This document shows, in pieces, positions 8,676 to 15,584 of a stretch of 39,256 nt of DNA (positions are counted from its first letter, which is position 1; each line of letters opens with the position of its first letter). The stretch is taken from contig NZ_CAFI01000064.1 in assembly GCF_000239775.1 (NCBI RefSeq), forward strand, positions 1 to 39,256, in the 5' to 3' direction. The translations under genes and the position numbers were made by a program. Below the pieces are notes generated by a model that worked only from the letters and a program-made list of their open reading frames with translations, ran no database searches and was not told the DNA's origin. The DNA comes from Bradyrhizobium sp. ORS 375. Its GTDB lineage: Bacteria > Pseudomonadota > Alphaproteobacteria > Rhizobiales > Xanthobacteraceae.

Positions 8676-9809
8676 TCAGGCGGTTGGGAACTTGACGCTC
8701 AGCGTGCGGGCATTGAGAAACGCCTGCTCGTTGAAGCGCAGGAAGCGCATCGTGTTATCTCGCGCGGCGAGATAGCTCTTCAGCGTCCGCTTCATGTGGT
8801 CGTCGCCGGTGTCCATCATCTCCTGGACGAGCTGACCCGAGGCATTGCCGAGGCCCGTCAGCACGTCGTTGTTGAGCCGCAGGAAGCGGACATTGTGCTG
8901 AGTCCGCAGCACCTCCATGGTGCGACCCGAGCCGATGTCGTAGTCGACCTTCATGTCCTCATGCATCCATTGCGCGGCGACGCGGATGATCGCCTGCAGA
9001 TCCCTAGGCATCGCCTCGTACTTCTTGCGGTTGATCATCAGCTGCATCATGCCGCCGGGCTCCTGCACGCCCGGGCCGTAGGAGATCTTGGCGACCTGGT
9101 GGAAGCCGAGCGCGAGATCGTTGAGCGGGCCGATGAATTCGGCTGCGTCGATGGCGCCTGATTGCAGCGCCGCGAAGATTTCGCCGGCCGGCAGCAGCAC
9201 CGCGGAGCCACCGACGCGCTTGATCAGCTCGCCGCCGAGCCCGGGGATGCGCATCTTCAGCCCCTTGAAGTCGTCCATCGCGTTGATCTCTTTCTTGAAC
9301 CAGCCGAAGGACTGCGACGCGGTCTGGCCGGCGGGGAACGAGATGATGCCGAATTTCTGATTGAGCTCGTCCCACAGCTGCCAGCCGCCGCCGTAATGGA
9401 TCCACGCCGCCTGCTCCTGCGCGGTCATGCCAAAGGGCACCGCGAAGAACACCGAGAAGGCCGGGCTCTTGCCGTGGTGATAGAACGAGGCGTCGTGGCC
9501 GAGATCGGCGGTGCCGTCCATCACCGCGTCCATGCATTTCAGCGCGGGGACGAGTTCGCCGGCGGCGAAGAACTTGATCTTGATGCGATCGCCCGACATC
9601 TCCTCGATCGTTCGGGCGAGACGCTCCGCGCCGGTGCCGGCGCCGGGCAGCCCCTTCGGCCAGGACGTCACCATGCGTAGTTCGATCGTGCCGCTGGCGA
9701 TGGCCGGCGCTGGCAGCGCCGAGGCGGCGACCGCGCCCAGCGCGGCGGACCCGGCGAGAAACTTGCGGCGGCCTAGCTTCGTGGTGTCGGCTGTTGCGTT
9801 GCGAGACAT
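8676..9809 (-). CDS. dctP: TRAP transporter substrate-binding protein, TakP-like
   Basis: 377 residues with an N-terminal twin-arginine-type signal (LGRRKFLAGSA, 12-22, then a hydrophobic stretch and AIAS cleavage region). The mature part matches DctP-family periplasmic binding proteins, especially the TakP type that binds pyruvate and other 2-oxo acids: MVTSWPKGLPGAGTGAERLA, FFAVPFGMTAQEQAAWIHYGGG and MRIPGLGGELIKRVGG. The Arg in MRIPG is the expected carboxylate ligand. It heads the leftward dctPQM operon. The ligand is inferred as a 2-oxo acid or similar monocarboxylate. An organic sulfur acid cannot be excluded given the neighbouring sox genes, but nothing in the sequence shows it. Confidence 0.92.
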   Translation of the reverse strand: MSRNATADTTKLGRRKFLAGSAALGAVAASALPAPAIASGTIELRMVTSWPKGLPGAGTGAERLARTIEEMSGDRIKIKFFAAGELVPALKCMDAVMDGTADLGHDASFYHHGKSPAFSVFFAVPFGMTAQEQAAWIHYGGGWQLWDELNQKFGIISFPAGQTASQSFGWFKKEINAMDDFKGLKMRIPGLGGELIKRVGGSAVLLPAGEIFAALQSGAIDAAEFIGPLNDLALGFHQVAKISYGPGVQEPGGMMQLMINRKKYEAMPRDLQAIIRVAAQWMHEDMKVDYDIGSGRTMEVLRTQHNVRFLRLNNDVLTGLGNASGQLVQEMMDTGDDHMKRTLKSYLAARDNTMRFLRFNEQAFLNARTLSVKFPTA

Positions 9810-10127
9810 GGATCCTCCTCCCTAACCATTTGAATTTCCAGGCATTTGCGAAGAGCGCATGAGTGGGTCATGCGATTATGCATATCTACATTGCGATTAA
9901 TGATGGGGTTGGGAGCCGTGGCCCGTCAAGCACGTGGCAGTGCGGCATTTCGTTTCGCGTGTTTTGGCGAACAAATCGTTTGAAAAAGCAGAACGATCGG
10001 GCGGGCGCGGAGCGGGGCGGATCACGCGAGACGGGACGCGTGCTGACGACCTTGGGCTCGCGGATTCACGTGGCGAATCGCATCGGGTTCGGCAACGTCC
10101 GGCCGGTTGAGCGACGTCGACGGCGTG

Positions 10128-10139
10128 GACTAATTAGTC
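10128..10139. promoter_or_regulatory. perfect 12-bp palindrome, possible operator for dctPQM
   Basis: GACTAATTAGTC is a perfect inverted repeat in an otherwise GC-rich stretch, about 320 bp upstream of the dctP start and 107 bp beyond the end of soxT. It could bind a dimeric regulator. The distance from dctP is large and no regulator gene adjoins it, so the assignment is weak. Confidence 0.3.
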
Positions 10140-10190
10140 AGAATAGTTCGCCGGATGATGCTCGTGGACGGCGAATGGACGAGGTCATGA

Positions 10191-10224
10191 ATGCCTCGCC
10201 GAAAGTCTTGTTTCCGCGAGGCAT
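10191..10224 (-). terminator. possible terminator of the soxSRT unit
   Basis: ATGCCTCGC (10191-10199) pairs perfectly with GCGAGGCAT (10216-10224) around a 16-base loop, starting 22 bp past the soxT stop. There is no T-run, so this may be a stabilising 3' hairpin or factor-dependent terminator; function is inferred from position. Confidence 0.45.
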
Positions 10225-10245
10225 CCTAGATTGCGACGACAGTCA

Positions 10246-11331
10246 TCACGGCTGCATCCGCAGCAGATTGCGCAGCGCAGGCCGCCATTCGCCGGTCATG
10301 GTGTATTCCAAGCCGACCCGCGCGCCGCAGGCGATTGCGAGCATCGTGATCGGGGCCGACAGGGCGAGTGTCGACATCGCCGAGAGACCCTGTCCGATCG
10401 TGCAGCCCATCGACATGATGCCACCGGTGCCCATCAACAGCGCGCCGACCATGTGGCGCTTCAGCTCGCGCGCATCGTCGCAGGCTTCCCATCGAAAGAC
10501 GCGGGAGAACATGGCCGCCAGGAACGAGCCCAGGATCACGCCGGCGACCGAGCCGATCGCAAAATCTGCATGGGACCCCGAGAGCGTCGCGATGTAGAGC
10601 ACGCTGTTGCCGAGCGGCGCGACGAAGGTCAATGATGCCACGCGCTCCGGGTCGAAATCATCATGGCCGAGCCAGCTGGTCGCGAACCAGCCGAACGCGA
10701 CCGCGAAGCCGACGGCGATGCCCGACAGCAGCAGCCGCGGCGATCTCACGAGGCGGCCGTCCGCCAGCGCCCAGGCAACCAGCGCGACTGCCAGCACGGA
10801 GACGACGACCGGCCGGGCATAGGACCCGAGCCCGGATGACAGCAGGACGTCGATGCCTTGGCTCATTGTCTCCGGCAGGCGCAGGGAGAGTGGCTCGATC
10901 AGCGAGATCCGCAGGAATCCCGTGAGCCCACGCATGGCGGCCAGGGCCGAGACGCCCATGACCAGAAACACCACGATTGCCCGCAGATCGCCGCTTCCCA
11001 CCCGGACCAGCGTGCCGAAGCCGCAGGTGCCGACCAGGGCCATGCCGATTCCGAACAGCAAGCCGCCGAGAATGGCGCCGCCGAGCGGAATGGACGAGGT
11101 CAGGTAGATGGAGCGTGACAGGTCGACGACGCCGAAGCTGGCGAGCAGCTGGGTTGCCACCAACGCCACCGCCGCAGCGAGGGCGAATGATTTCAGACGA
11201 CGCGTGTCGGCGCCGAAGAACGCGTCCTCCAGCATGGCCAGCGTGCAGAAACGACCCGCGCGACCTGCAACGCCGAGAACGGCGCCCGCGAGGAGTCCAC
11301 ATATGAACGTCAGTGCCGACGGACTGAGCAT
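10246..11331 (-). CDS. soxT: SoxT-type YeeE/YedE membrane transporter
   Basis: 361 residues from ATG 11331, just before the first membrane helix. The GGGGAGG ahead of it is unusually close, and an in-frame ATG at 11421 would add a 30-residue non-membrane leader. About nine or ten membrane helices are predicted. The sulfur-transport (DUF395/YeeE) signature cysteines are present in both halves: Cys29 (GRAGRFC), Cys103 (GTCGFGTLVR) and Cys310 (SMGCTIGQGLSAM). Family members pass thiosulfate or similar sulfane sulfur through a cysteine-lined pore. The soxS-soxR-soxT order matches the soxSRT locus known from Pseudaminobacter. A 7-bp hairpin lies in the 182-bp gap after soxR. The role may be uptake, or signalling to SoxR as proposed for SoxT1A of Hyphomicrobium. 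Confidence 0.85.
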   Translation of the reverse strand: MLSPSALTFICGLLAGAVLGVAGRAGRFCTLAMLEDAFFGADTRRLKSFALAAAVALVATQLLASFGVVDLSRSIYLTSSIPLGGAILGGLLFGIGMALVGTCGFGTLVRVGSGDLRAIVVFLVMGVSALAAMRGLTGFLRISLIEPLSLRLPETMSQGIDVLLSSGLGSYARPVVVSVLAVALVAWALADGRLVRSPRLLLSGIAVGFAVAFGWFATSWLGHDDFDPERVASLTFVAPLGNSVLYIATLSGSHADFAIGSVAGVILGSFLAAMFSRVFRWEACDDARELKRHMVGALLMGTGGIMSMGCTIGQGLSAMSTLALSAPITMLAIACGARVGLEYTMTGEWRPALRNLLRMQP

Positions 11332-11438
11332 GCCTCCCCGACGTCCTCGTTGTTTGACCCATTCTGCGCCAGGACCAGCGCGCAGGCCAGAGCTCCCTTG
11401 GCGCCTGAGGCTGCAGTGCAACTGCTTGGCGAGGAGAA

Positions 11439-11463
11439 GCGGCCGCTCCGCAACGGCGGCCGC
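11439..11463 (-). other. GC-rich hairpin between soxR and soxT
   Basis: GCGGCCG (11439-11445) pairs with CGGCCGC (11457-11463) over an 11-base loop in the 182-bp non-coding gap after soxR. It could lower soxT expression relative to soxSR by partial termination or RNA processing. There is no T-run. Function is inferred. Confidence 0.35.
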
Positions 11464-11513
11464 CCCCGTGACACAGAGCGCGATCGACGCCGCTTGGCGG
11501 CCGGTGTCGGCGA

Positions 11514-11864
11514 TCAGCGGCGGCGCTTGCGGACCGGCTCGCAGAACACGTCATAGATTGCGGTCAGGATCTTCCGGACGTCCTCGCTCGCGAGGCTGTA
11601 ATAGATCGTCTTGCCGTCGCGCCGGGTCGTCACCAGCCGGTCGAGCCTGAGACGGGCGAGCTGCTGCGAGACCGTCGACTGCCGCTCGCCGAGAAACTGT
11701 TCGAGCTCGGTGACGGACTTTTCGCCTTCGGAAAGGATGCACAGCAGCAGCAGCCTGGATTCGTGGGACAGCGCCTTCAGCATTTCGCTGGCCTCCCGCG
11801 CTTTCTCGATCATCTGCTCGAGCTCGGCAGAGGTTTCGATGTCCTTCAACTTCGGCAGCGGCAT
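11514..11864 (-). CDS. soxR: SoxR/BigR/SqrR-type ArsR-family persulfide-sensing repressor
   Basis: 116 residues, a full-length ArsR/SmtB-family winged-helix repressor. The recognition helix region is VTELEQFLGERQSTVSQQLARLRLDRLVTTRRDGKTIYYSL (wing at about 80-90). It lacks a metal-binding CVC motif. Instead it has exactly two cysteines, Cys42 (LLLLCILSEGE) and Cys108 (DVFCEPV), the positions used by BigR and, offset by one, by SqrR to form an intramolecular tetrasulfide with persulfides. It should repress the sox genes until sulfane sulfur accumulates. Four candidate operators lie in this window. It sits 24 bp downstream of soxS and ahead of soxT. The basic tail (RKRRR) is normal for the group. 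Confidence 0.93.
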   Translation of the reverse strand: MPLPKLKDIETSAELEQMIEKAREASEMLKALSHESRLLLLCILSEGEKSVTELEQFLGERQSTVSQQLARLRLDRLVTTRRDGKTIYYSLASEDVRKILTAIYDVFCEPVRKRRR

Positions 11865-11888
11865 GAACTTGGAATCCTTGATTGTCCG

Positions 11889-12278
11889 TCAGGAACGGGC
11901 CGACGCTCCGCTTGTAGCATTCATTATGCGGCCGAGCAGCCCAAAGAAGAACGCGTCGCCGGGATAGCCGCGGATCCGTCCGATCTCGAGGCCCTGGTCG
12001 ATCACCACGAAGGTCGGCGTGAACGCGCCGGGGTCGATCCCGGCGAGATCCGCCGGCAGCGGTTGGGTGAGGTCGACCCGCCGCAGCGGAAGGCCGCGGC
12101 CTTCATCGGTCTTGGCATAGATCGGCGCGATCTCGGCATTGAACCGGGCGCACCAGCCGCAGCCGGGGCGCTCGAACATCACCAGCTCGGAGGCGATGAC
12201 CGGGGACGACAGGCACAGCAGCGCAATTGCGGCCAATGCGAGCCGTGCAGACCTGGGAGCTGTGATTCGATCGGACAT
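11889..12278 (-). CDS. soxS: SoxS periplasmic thioredoxin
   Basis: 129 residues from ATG 12278 (GAGAGG eight bases upstream). The longer open frame is not used because the signal peptide begins here: hydrophobic 12-29 ending near VIAS. The mature domain is a small thioredoxin fold with active site Cys40-Gly-Trp-Cys43 (FERPGCGWCARF) and the cis-proline motif FTPTFVV. In Paracoccus, SoxS is a periplasmic thiol-disulfide protein that keeps the Sox system, notably SoxY, reductively active. It is first in the leftward soxSRT unit and diverges from soxV across a 121-bp promoter region with a candidate SoxR site. Confidence 0.88.
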   Translation of the reverse strand: MSDRITAPRSARLALAAIALLCLSSPVIASELVMFERPGCGWCARFNAEIAPIYAKTDEGRGLPLRRVDLTQPLPADLAGIDPGAFTPTFVVIDQGLEIGRIRGYPGDAFFFGLLGRIMNATSGASARS

Positions 12279-12311
12279 GCCGCCAACCTCTCTGGACTTG
12301 CCGCCCAATCT

Positions 12312-12327
12312 ATCATTAAATTCGAAT
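12312..12327. promoter_or_regulatory. candidate SoxR operator between soxS and soxV
   Basis: The dyad reads ATCA-N8-GAAT, with GAATATG continuing to the right. The right half matches the GAATATA seen at the best site in this window in six of seven bases; the left half is degenerate. It also contains the 8-bp palindrome ATTCGAAT. It lies 49 bp upstream of the soxS start and 72 bp upstream of the soxV start in an AT-rich dip, so it could serve both. I could not place convincing -35/-10 elements for either gene. Confidence 0.55.
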
Positions 12328-12399
12328 ATGTACCAGTGCGCGATTTCACGGCCAAGCGCATCGGGCCGGGTCCGCAGCGCTGGCTGCGTGGGAGGGAAG

Positions 12400-13134
12400 A
12401 TGGATCTCGACGTCACGCTCGGCGCCGCGCTTGCCGCCGGCCTCCTGTCGTTCCTGTCACCTTGCATCCTGCCATTGGTGCCGCCGTTCCTGTGCTACAT
12501 GGCCGGGGTCTCGGCGGCCGATACGATCACTGAAACCAGCACGGCCCAGCGGCGGCGGACGGTGCTGACAGCGCTATGCTTCGTCGCCGGCTTTTCGCTG
12601 GTGTTCGTCGGTCTCGGTGCGACGGCGTCGGTCTTCGGGCGCTTCATCGCCGGGCATCTCGGGCAGCTCGGCATCGTCGCCGGCCTCGTGATCATCGCGA
12701 TGGGCTTGCATTTTCTTGGCGTGCTCAGGATTCCCTTGCTGTACCGGAGCGCGACGGTCGACGTCGGCCGCAAGCCGGCCGGCCTGCTCGGCGCCTTCGT
12801 CATGGGGCTGGCCTTCGCCTTCGGCTGGACGCCGTGCGCAGGGCCGGTCCTTGCCGCCGTGCTGATGATGGCCGGAGCGGAGGCGACGGTCGGGAAGGGC
12901 GCGCTGCTGCTCGCGGCCTATTCGATCGGAACCGGCATTCCGTTCCTGATCGCCGCCGCCTTCACGGGCCAGTTCATGACGATGCTGAAGGGCATCAAGC
13001 CGCATCTCCCGCTGGTCGAGAAGACGATGGGCGGCTTTCTGGTTCTGACCGGCGCGGCCTTTCTCGGCGGCGTGATTCCACAGATGTCGCAGTGGATCTT
13101 CGAGCGCTTTCCGTCGCTCGCGACGATCGGCTGA
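12400..13134 (+). CDS. soxV: SoxV, CcdA-type membrane thiol-electron carrier
   Basis: 244 residues from ATG 12400 with GGAGGGAAG directly before it; a longer frame upstream is not supported. Six membrane helices are expected. The two CcdA-family redox cysteines are Cys22 (LSPCILPLVPP) and Cys146 (WTPCAGPVLAA), in the pseudo-symmetric halves typical of CcdA/DsbD-beta. It takes electrons from cytoplasmic thioredoxin and delivers them to periplasmic SoxW and/or SoxS to activate SoxYZ. It diverges from soxS and ends exactly against the stop of the next gene, which runs the other way. Confidence 0.92.
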   Translation: MDLDVTLGAALAAGLLSFLSPCILPLVPPFLCYMAGVSAADTITETSTAQRRRTVLTALCFVAGFSLVFVGLGATASVFGRFIAGHLGQLGIVAGLVIIAMGLHFLGVLRIPLLYRSATVDVGRKPAGLLGAFVMGLAFAFGWTPCAGPVLAAVLMMAGAEATVGKGALLLAAYSIGTGIPFLIAAAFTGQFMTMLKGIKPHLPLVEKTMGGFLVLTGAAFLGGVIPQMSQWIFERFPSLATIG

Positions 13135-13851
13135 TCAGCCGAAGCGGAAGTCCAGCAGATTGATGAAGGATTGCAGCTCGATCTCATAGCGATGCACGAG
13201 GCCGGCATCGCCTTCGCGCGCAGCGCGGCCGATCTCCTGCGCGCTCGCGCTGGCGCCATCGATCAGGCGGCGGAATTCAGGCTGGGTCGCAATGTCCGGC
13301 GGAGCGAGGCCGTCGCAGCGCGCCAGCCGCTCGCGCAGCGCGATGCCTGCCTGAACCACTTCAGTGGCTTCGACCTTGGCTGACGCGAATCCCGTCGCAG
13401 CGTTGCGCAGTCGGTCCATGACAGTCGGCAGATCGAATACGCAATCACTGAGCTCGATGACGCCCGCATCGCGCCTCAGGGCGTGAAGGGACCGGCGCAA
13501 CTCGGCAATGGCAGCCGCGGCGCGGGTGCCATCACCGGCGGCCAGCGCCGCGTCCGCTTGGCTCAGGCGATCGTTTCCGCCGGCGATCAGCTCGGCCAGC
13601 GATTTGTCGGAATAGGGCGCAGTGGCGCGCCCGGTGAGTAGGCCGAGCCTCGCCCAGGCCCGTCTGGTATCGTCGAGCTCGATCTGCGCCAGGCCGACAT
13701 TGCCGGTGCGCGCATAGCTCGCGGCTGCGCGCAGGCTGGGCATCGCCGACTGCATGAAGACGGCAACATCCATGCTCTCTGCAGCGCGCAACCTCACGGC
13801 AGGCGCGAGACATGACAGCGCGAGGGACAGGATGATGGCGCGGCGCAGCAT
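13135..13851 (-). CDS. unknown exported helical protein in the sox cluster
   Basis: 238 residues from ATG 13851 (AAGGA upstream). I do not recognise a family. Residues 1-24 are a Sec-type signal peptide (MLRRAIILSLALSC, ending near LRAA); Cys14 lies in it, but the residues before it do not make a canonical lipobox. The mature part is strongly helical, rich in Ala, Leu, Arg and Glu, with two cysteines (Cys137 and Cys179) about 42 residues apart that could form a disulfide. No CxxCH or CxxC is present, so it is neither a c-type cytochrome nor a thioredoxin. It is oriented against soxV (stop codons abut as TGATCA) and divergent from soxW, sharing an 81-bp promoter region with an exact ATTC-N8-GAAT dyad. 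A periplasmic role in sox function or thiol redox is inferred from place only. Confidence 0.85.
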   Translation of the reverse strand: MLRRAIILSLALSCLAPAVRLRAAESMDVAVFMQSAMPSLRAAASYARTGNVGLAQIELDDTRRAWARLGLLTGRATAPYSDKSLAELIAGGNDRLSQADAALAAGDGTRAAAAIAELRRSLHALRRDAGVIELSDCVFDLPTVMDRLRNAATGFASAKVEATEVVQAGIALRERLARCDGLAPPDIATQPEFRRLIDGASASAQEIGRAAREGDAGLVHRYEIELQSFINLLDFRFG

Positions 13852-13867
13852 CGAATGTCCTTTTCAC

Positions 13868-13883
13868 ATTCTGTTATTCGAAT
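13868..13883. promoter_or_regulatory. SoxR/BigR-type operator between the unknown gene and soxW
   Basis: An exact ATTC-TGTTATTC-GAAT dyad (ATTC-N8-GAAT, followed by ATC). It lies 50 bp upstream of the soxW start and 16 bp upstream of the start of the opposed unknown gene, so bound repressor could block both. The flank CACATTC...GAATATC shows the same AT-rich extension as the other sites in the island. Confidence 0.72.
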
Positions 13884-13932
13884 ATCATGTATCGAAAACC
13901 AATCGATTTGGCAAAGCGCGCGAGCAGGCCTC

Positions 13933-14520
13933 ATGACTTCGAACCGGACGATGACCCGACGCGGCCTCATGATGCTGCCGACCGCGGCGATTCTCGGTGC
14001 GGCCTCCATGCCGGCGTGGGCCGACGCCGTGCTCGGAGACGACGGGCTCTATCACCAGTCCTGGTTCCTCAACAGCTTCCTCGACCTGCGCGAGGATCTC
14101 GAGAGTGCGGCCTCGGAAGGCAAGCGGCTCGCGATCATGTGGGAGCTGCGCGGCTGTCCCTATTGTCGCGAGACGCATCTGGTGAATTTCGCCGATCCTG
14201 TCATCACGAACTATATTCGCGCCAATTTCGAGGTGCTGCAGCTCAATCTGCTCGGCGCGCGAAAGGTGATCGATTTCGATGGCAAGGAGCTCACCGAGAA
14301 GGAGCTCGCCGAGCGGTACGCAATCCGCTTCACGCCGACTTTCCAATTCTTTCCGTCATCGGCCGACGGCGTTGCCGCCCGGGAGCCCCTCTCACGCGAG
14401 GTCGCGCGCGCGCCCGGCTATCTCAAGCCGACGCATTTCCTCGCGATGTTCCGCTTCGTGCGCGACAAGGCCTATGAGCGCGGCACATTCCGCGACTATC
14501 TCGCTTCGACCAAGGGTTGA
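13933..14520 (+). CDS. soxW: SoxW periplasmic thioredoxin
   Basis: 195 residues from ATG 13933 (AGG upstream). Starting here places a twin-arginine-like signal at the N-terminus (TMTRRGLMMLP, then a hydrophobic stretch ending PAWA near 30). The mature protein is a thioredoxin-fold protein with active site Cys75-Pro-Tyr-Cys78 (WELRGCPYCRETH) and cis-proline FTPTFQFF, plus an insert of about 30 residues as in SoxW. SoxW receives electrons from SoxV and acts on the sox periplasmic system. It has its own operator-bearing promoter and precedes soxX by 129 bp. An ATG at 13951 is an alternative start, but would remove residues ahead of the twin arginine. Confidence 0.88.
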   Translation: MTSNRTMTRRGLMMLPTAAILGAASMPAWADAVLGDDGLYHQSWFLNSFLDLREDLESAASEGKRLAIMWELRGCPYCRETHLVNFADPVITNYIRANFEVLQLNLLGARKVIDFDGKELTEKELAERYAIRFTPTFQFFPSSADGVAAREPLSREVARAPGYLKPTHFLAMFRFVRDKAYERGTFRDYLASTKG

Positions 14521-14544
14521 GTGCATTGCGGCATCGAAATGCGC

Positions 14545-14574
14545 TTGACACCAATCACATTATCAAATCATAAT
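14545..14574 (+). promoter_or_regulatory. sigma-70-type promoter of soxXYZABCD
   Basis: A perfect -35 hexamer TTGACA (14545-14550) is followed after 18 bp by CATAAT (14569-14574, five of six to TATAAT). The candidate SoxR operator covers the -10. The leader to the soxX start would be about 70 nt. This is the best-formed promoter in the sox region. Confidence 0.72.
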
Positions 14575-14582
14575 TCTTGAAT
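14567..14582. promoter_or_regulatory. candidate SoxR operator at the soxX promoter
   Basis: The dyad reads ATCA-TAATTCTT-GAAT, continuing TATG on the right. As at the soxS/soxV site, the left half is ATCA rather than ATTC, while GAATATG is conserved. It overlaps the -10 hexamer and start region of the soxX promoter, the natural place for a repressor. Confidence 0.58.
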
Positions 14583-14584
14583 AT

Positions 14585-14632
14585 GACGGACCGTAAGTCC
14601 GTCGCATCATCGTAAGGCGAGGGGAAGCCTCG
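14585..14632 (+). other. two hairpins in the soxX leader
   Basis: Directly after the operator, GACGGAC (14585-14591) and GTCCGTC (14597-14603) form a perfect seven-pair stem with a CGTAA loop. A second stem, CGAGG (14618-14622) with CCTCG (14628-14632), holds the loop GGAAG. Both lie in the inferred 5' untranslated leader, ending 17 bases before the soxX ATG. They may stabilise the long sox mRNA; a regulatory role is not shown. Confidence 0.5.
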
Positions 14633-14649
14633 TCGGTCAGGGTGGAAAC

Positions 14650-15093
14650 ATGCGCCGTTTGATTCCGGCCGCCTTGTTCTGCGCGTTGCTGTCCGCAACC
14701 GCCCGAGGCGACGAGCCGATCAGGCTCGACGTCGTCGATTATGCGATCCCAAAATCGCTGACGGGGGCGACCGGAAATGCCGATGCCGGCAAGAAGGTCT
14801 TCCTGACACGGACGCTCGGCAATTGCCTGGCGTGCCACCAAGTGTCTTCTCTGAAGTCCGAAGAGTTTCACGGCGAATTCGGTCCGTCGCTTGATGGAGT
14901 CGCGAGTCGCTACAACATGGCGCAGTTGCGCCTGATCGTCGCGGATCCCAAGCGCATCTTCACCGACACGGTGATGCCTGCCTTCTACAAGAACGACGGG
15001 CTCAATCGCGTACGTCCGGAGTTCGCCGGCAAATCCGTTCTCACGGCCGCGCAGGTCGAGGACGTCGTCGCCTTTCTCGAAACATTGAAATAA
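14650..15093 (+). CDS. soxX: SoxX, monoheme cytochrome c subunit of SoxXA
   Basis: 147 residues with a Sec signal peptide (about 1-20, ATARG). One heme c site, Cys59-Leu-Ala-Cys62-His63 (NCLACHQVSS), and axial Met109 (TVMPAFYK) match SoxX. With SoxA it forms the c-type cytochrome that couples thiosulfate to SoxY oxidatively, passing electrons through the SoxX heme. The start is supported by GGTGG six bases upstream. It is first in the structural operon, 20 bp before soxY. Confidence 0.95.
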   Translation: MRRLIPAALFCALLSATARGDEPIRLDVVDYAIPKSLTGATGNADAGKKVFLTRTLGNCLACHQVSSLKSEEFHGEFGPSLDGVASRYNMAQLRLIVADPKRIFTDTVMPAFYKNDGLNRVRPEFAGKSVLTAAQVEDVVAFLETLK

Positions 15094-15113
15094 CCGCCTC
15101 TGGAGGATGATGC

Positions 15114-15566
15114 ATGGGCGCAATCAACAGACGACAGGCGTTCCTTCTCGGCGGCGGTTTCGTCGCCCTGACGGTGATGCCGATGGCCGCCAACGCCGAG
15201 CCGAGCAATGACGCGGCCGAGATGATCAAGAAGTTCACCGGTGGCAAGGAAGCGGCCAAGGGCAAGATCACGCTCGATCTGCCCGAGATCGCCGAGAACG
15301 GCAACACCGTTCCGCTCGCGCTCTCGGTTGAAAGCCCGATGACAGCTGACAACTACGTCAAGGAGGTGCTGTTCGTGGCCGACGGCAATCCCAACGCCGG
15401 CGTCGCGACGCTGATGTTCACGCCGCTATCGGGCAAGGCCGAGGCCTCGATCCGCATCCGCTTGGCGCAGACCCAGAACGTGATCGCGGTGGCGAAGATG
15501 AGCGACGGCTCGCTGTTCACCGAACGCAAGACCGTCAAGGTCACCATCGGCGGCTGCGGCGGCTGA
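15114..15566 (+). CDS. soxY: SoxY, sulfur-carrier subunit
   Basis: 150 residues with a twin-arginine signal (INRRQAFLLGGG, 4-15; cleavage near ANA-EP at 28). The C-terminus is the swinging arm GGCGG, with the sulfur-carrying Cys148 two residues from the end. Thiosulfate and its intermediates stay bound to this cysteine throughout oxidation. SoxY has a Tat signal and SoxZ none, so the SoxYZ dimer should be exported folded together. GGAGG lies seven bases ahead of ATG 15114. It is followed by soxZ after 18 bp. Confidence 0.97.
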   Translation: MGAINRRQAFLLGGGFVALTVMPMAANAEPSNDAAEMIKKFTGGKEAAKGKITLDLPEIAENGNTVPLALSVESPMTADNYVKEVLFVADGNPNAGVATLMFTPLSGKAEASIRIRLAQTQNVIAVAKMSDGSLFTERKTVKVTIGGCGG

Positions 15567-15584
15567 GACAGGGGAGAGACTGAT

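Larger units (their letters stand above)
9810..10245. other. 436-bp gap upstream of dctP
   Basis: No gene found. The frames here give Arg-rich translations without domains. The dctP leader (TAACCATTTGAATTTCC) is at the left, an AT-rich part lies around 9870-9990, and two dyads described separately are at 10128-10139 and 10191-10224. Since dctP reads left and soxT ends at 10246, the gap should contain both the dctP promoter and the soxT transcript end. Confidence 0.5.
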
